Shown here: in pieces, positions 5,169 to 6,093 of the stretch | How positions within the stretch are numbered: the first letter of the stretch is position 1 | Layout: the number at the start of each line of letters is the position of its first letter | DNA from: an uncultured Clostridium sp. | GTDB lineage: Bacteria > Bacillota > Clostridia > Clostridiales > Clostridiaceae | DNA length: 6,093 nucleotides | Direction of reading: 5' to 3' | Assembly (NCBI GenBank): GCA_937927335.1 | Contig: CALBDU010000050.1 | Span: 1 to 6,093 of the forward strand | Made by a program: the position numbers and the translations under genes | Notes under the pieces: model-generated | The model's input: only the letters and a program-made list of their open reading frames with translations | Told to the model about the DNA's origin: nothing | Databases searched by the model: none

Positions 5169-6093
5169 ATGCAGATATTCTACACAGTTCGTGCAGGGGA
5201 CTCACTGCTTAATATTGCAAAGCGCTGGAATATTTCCTTGGTTTCCCTTATAAATGCTAATAATATTAAGGCTCCTTATACTATTTATATAGGCGATCAG
5301 TTATCAATGCCTCCTGGTGTAACTACTTATGTTGTAAAATCTGGTGACTCATTATTCCTGATATCACAAATGTATAGGATACCAATTAATTTACTAGCAG
5401 AAGTAAATGGTATAGGTTCACCATATATTCTAATGCCAGGTCAGGTTTTAATTATTCCTCAAGGAGTTCCTTATTACATTGTTAAACCTGGAGATACTCT
5501 ATTTAAAATTGCCGCAAAATATAATGTTACTCTAAATGGCCAGCCAAGATATGACCTCATTTTAAATGCAAATCCAGGGCTTACAACTGGCTTAATACCA
5601 GGAATGACAATTGCTATTCCCTATCCTCCTCCTGGAGGCACAGGAAAATTAGCTGTAATACTAAATGATGAGCTTCAATCCTATTTGGGACTTTATGAAC
5701 CTAATACAGGAAAGCTCAGTACTTTGCCTGTAAATGAAGCAGGGCAAATGTCCCGCTTATTTTGGTCACCAAAGCAAACTAAGATTGCTTATGTAGGAGA
5801 TACAGGCATTATCTCAATCATAGACGTTGCAACAATGAGGGTTTCAAAAATTGATCAGATTACTGCACCAGGATTTATCGACTGGGCGCCAGACAGCAGA
5901 AGGGTTGTTTACTCTAATGACAGTGTTATTAGAATATATGATGTTATAAATAATACTGTACAAACCATCAATGGTGAAGGAGCCTTGTATGTTCAATGGT
6001 TTCCAAATGGTACTGAGCTTTTATATGAGCCAAGATCTGCATCCAATATTAGTCACATGCACAAAGTTATTGCCAATTGCACAACTGAACTGA
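5169..6093 (+). CDS. LysM-repeat protein with C-terminal TolB/PD40-like beta-propeller (partial, runs off right edge)
   Basis: The frame is open for 308 codons to the window edge with no stop, so the 3' end is missing. Seen: three LysM repeats at about 5-48 (YTVRAGDSLLNIA), 54-97 (YVVKSGDSLFLIS) and 103-151 (YIVKPGDTLFKIA), each ending in the usual PGQxLxIP-like turn. The third has a short insertion near residues 123-130. A Pro/Gly linker (151-157) follows, then beta-propeller blades marked by FWSPKQTKIAYV (198-209), DWAPDSRRVVYS (238-249) and QWFPNGTELLYE (276-287). Known: LysM binds peptidoglycan or chitin-type glycans; the blades resemble TolB/PD40 repeats. There is no signal peptide or membrane helix in the visible part. 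Inferred: a mother-cell-made spore coat or cortex-associated protein, as for B. subtilis YaaH/SafA-type LysM proteins, rather than a secreted one. It is transcribed divergently from the UPF0597 gene. Confidence 0.85.
   Translation, partial: MQIFYTVRAGDSLLNIAKRWNISLVSLINANNIKAPYTIYIGDQLSMPPGVTTYVVKSGDSLFLISQMYRIPINLLAEVNGIGSPYILMPGQVLIIPQGVPYYIVKPGDTLFKIAAKYNVTLNGQPRYDLILNANPGLTTGLIPGMTIAIPYPPPGGTGKLAVILNDELQSYLGLYEPNTGKLSTLPVNEAGQMSRLFWSPKQTKIAYVGDTGIISIIDVATMRVSKIDQITAPGFIDWAPDSRRVVYSNDSVIRIYDVINNTVQTINGEGALYVQWFPNGTELLYEPRSASNISHMHKVIANCTTEL

Overview
The window is a low-GC (visibly AT-rich) stretch with AGGAGG-type ribosome binding sites, short U-tract terminators and protein families typical of Bacillota. 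A clostridial, probably anaerobic and spore-forming, organism fits best. This is inferred from composition and gene families, with no marker gene to confirm it. There are four protein genes: three on the minus strand and one on the plus strand that runs off the right edge. I see no tRNA, rRNA, CRISPR array, complete insertion sequence or prophage gene.

Left block (about 156-3305, minus strand): a two-gene operon made of a TetR/AcrR repressor (2581-3204) followed 16 nt later by an 802-residue three-domain phosphotransferase of the rifampicin phosphotransferase (RPH)/PEP-synthase-like family (156-2564). It has the ATP-grasp domain and the swivelling phosphohistidine domain but lacks the PEP/pyruvate TIM barrel, so it should phosphorylate some other acceptor. 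Directly upstream of tetR lie two inverted repeats sharing the core ATTGAC-N7-GTCAAT, and each overlaps a predicted promoter. The layout suggests a self-regulated, ligand-inducible detoxification or modification unit with unknown ligand and acceptor.

Middle (3306-3685): about 380 bp without a convincing gene. It holds a small GC-richer segment with a hairpin and two very short, probably meaningless or remnant reading frames. At its right end are two minus-strand terminators that insulate the left operon from the next gene.

Right block: a UPF0597/serine-dehydratase-alpha-like protein (3686-4987, minus; CyuA/L-cysteine desulfidase relatives). It keeps the three putative [4Fe-4S] cysteines but has valine where the family usually has the GCTEP cysteine. 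Across a 181-bp divergent intergenic region starts a plus-strand gene (5169 to the edge) with three LysM repeats at the extreme N-terminus, no signal peptide, and a TolB/PD40-like beta-propeller. This resembles spore-coat or cortex-associated LysM proteins of endospore formers.

Nothing links the left and right blocks functionally beyond proximity. The most promising item is the TetR-operator-phosphotransferase unit. The most testable oddity is the substituted catalytic-site cysteine in the UPF0597 protein.
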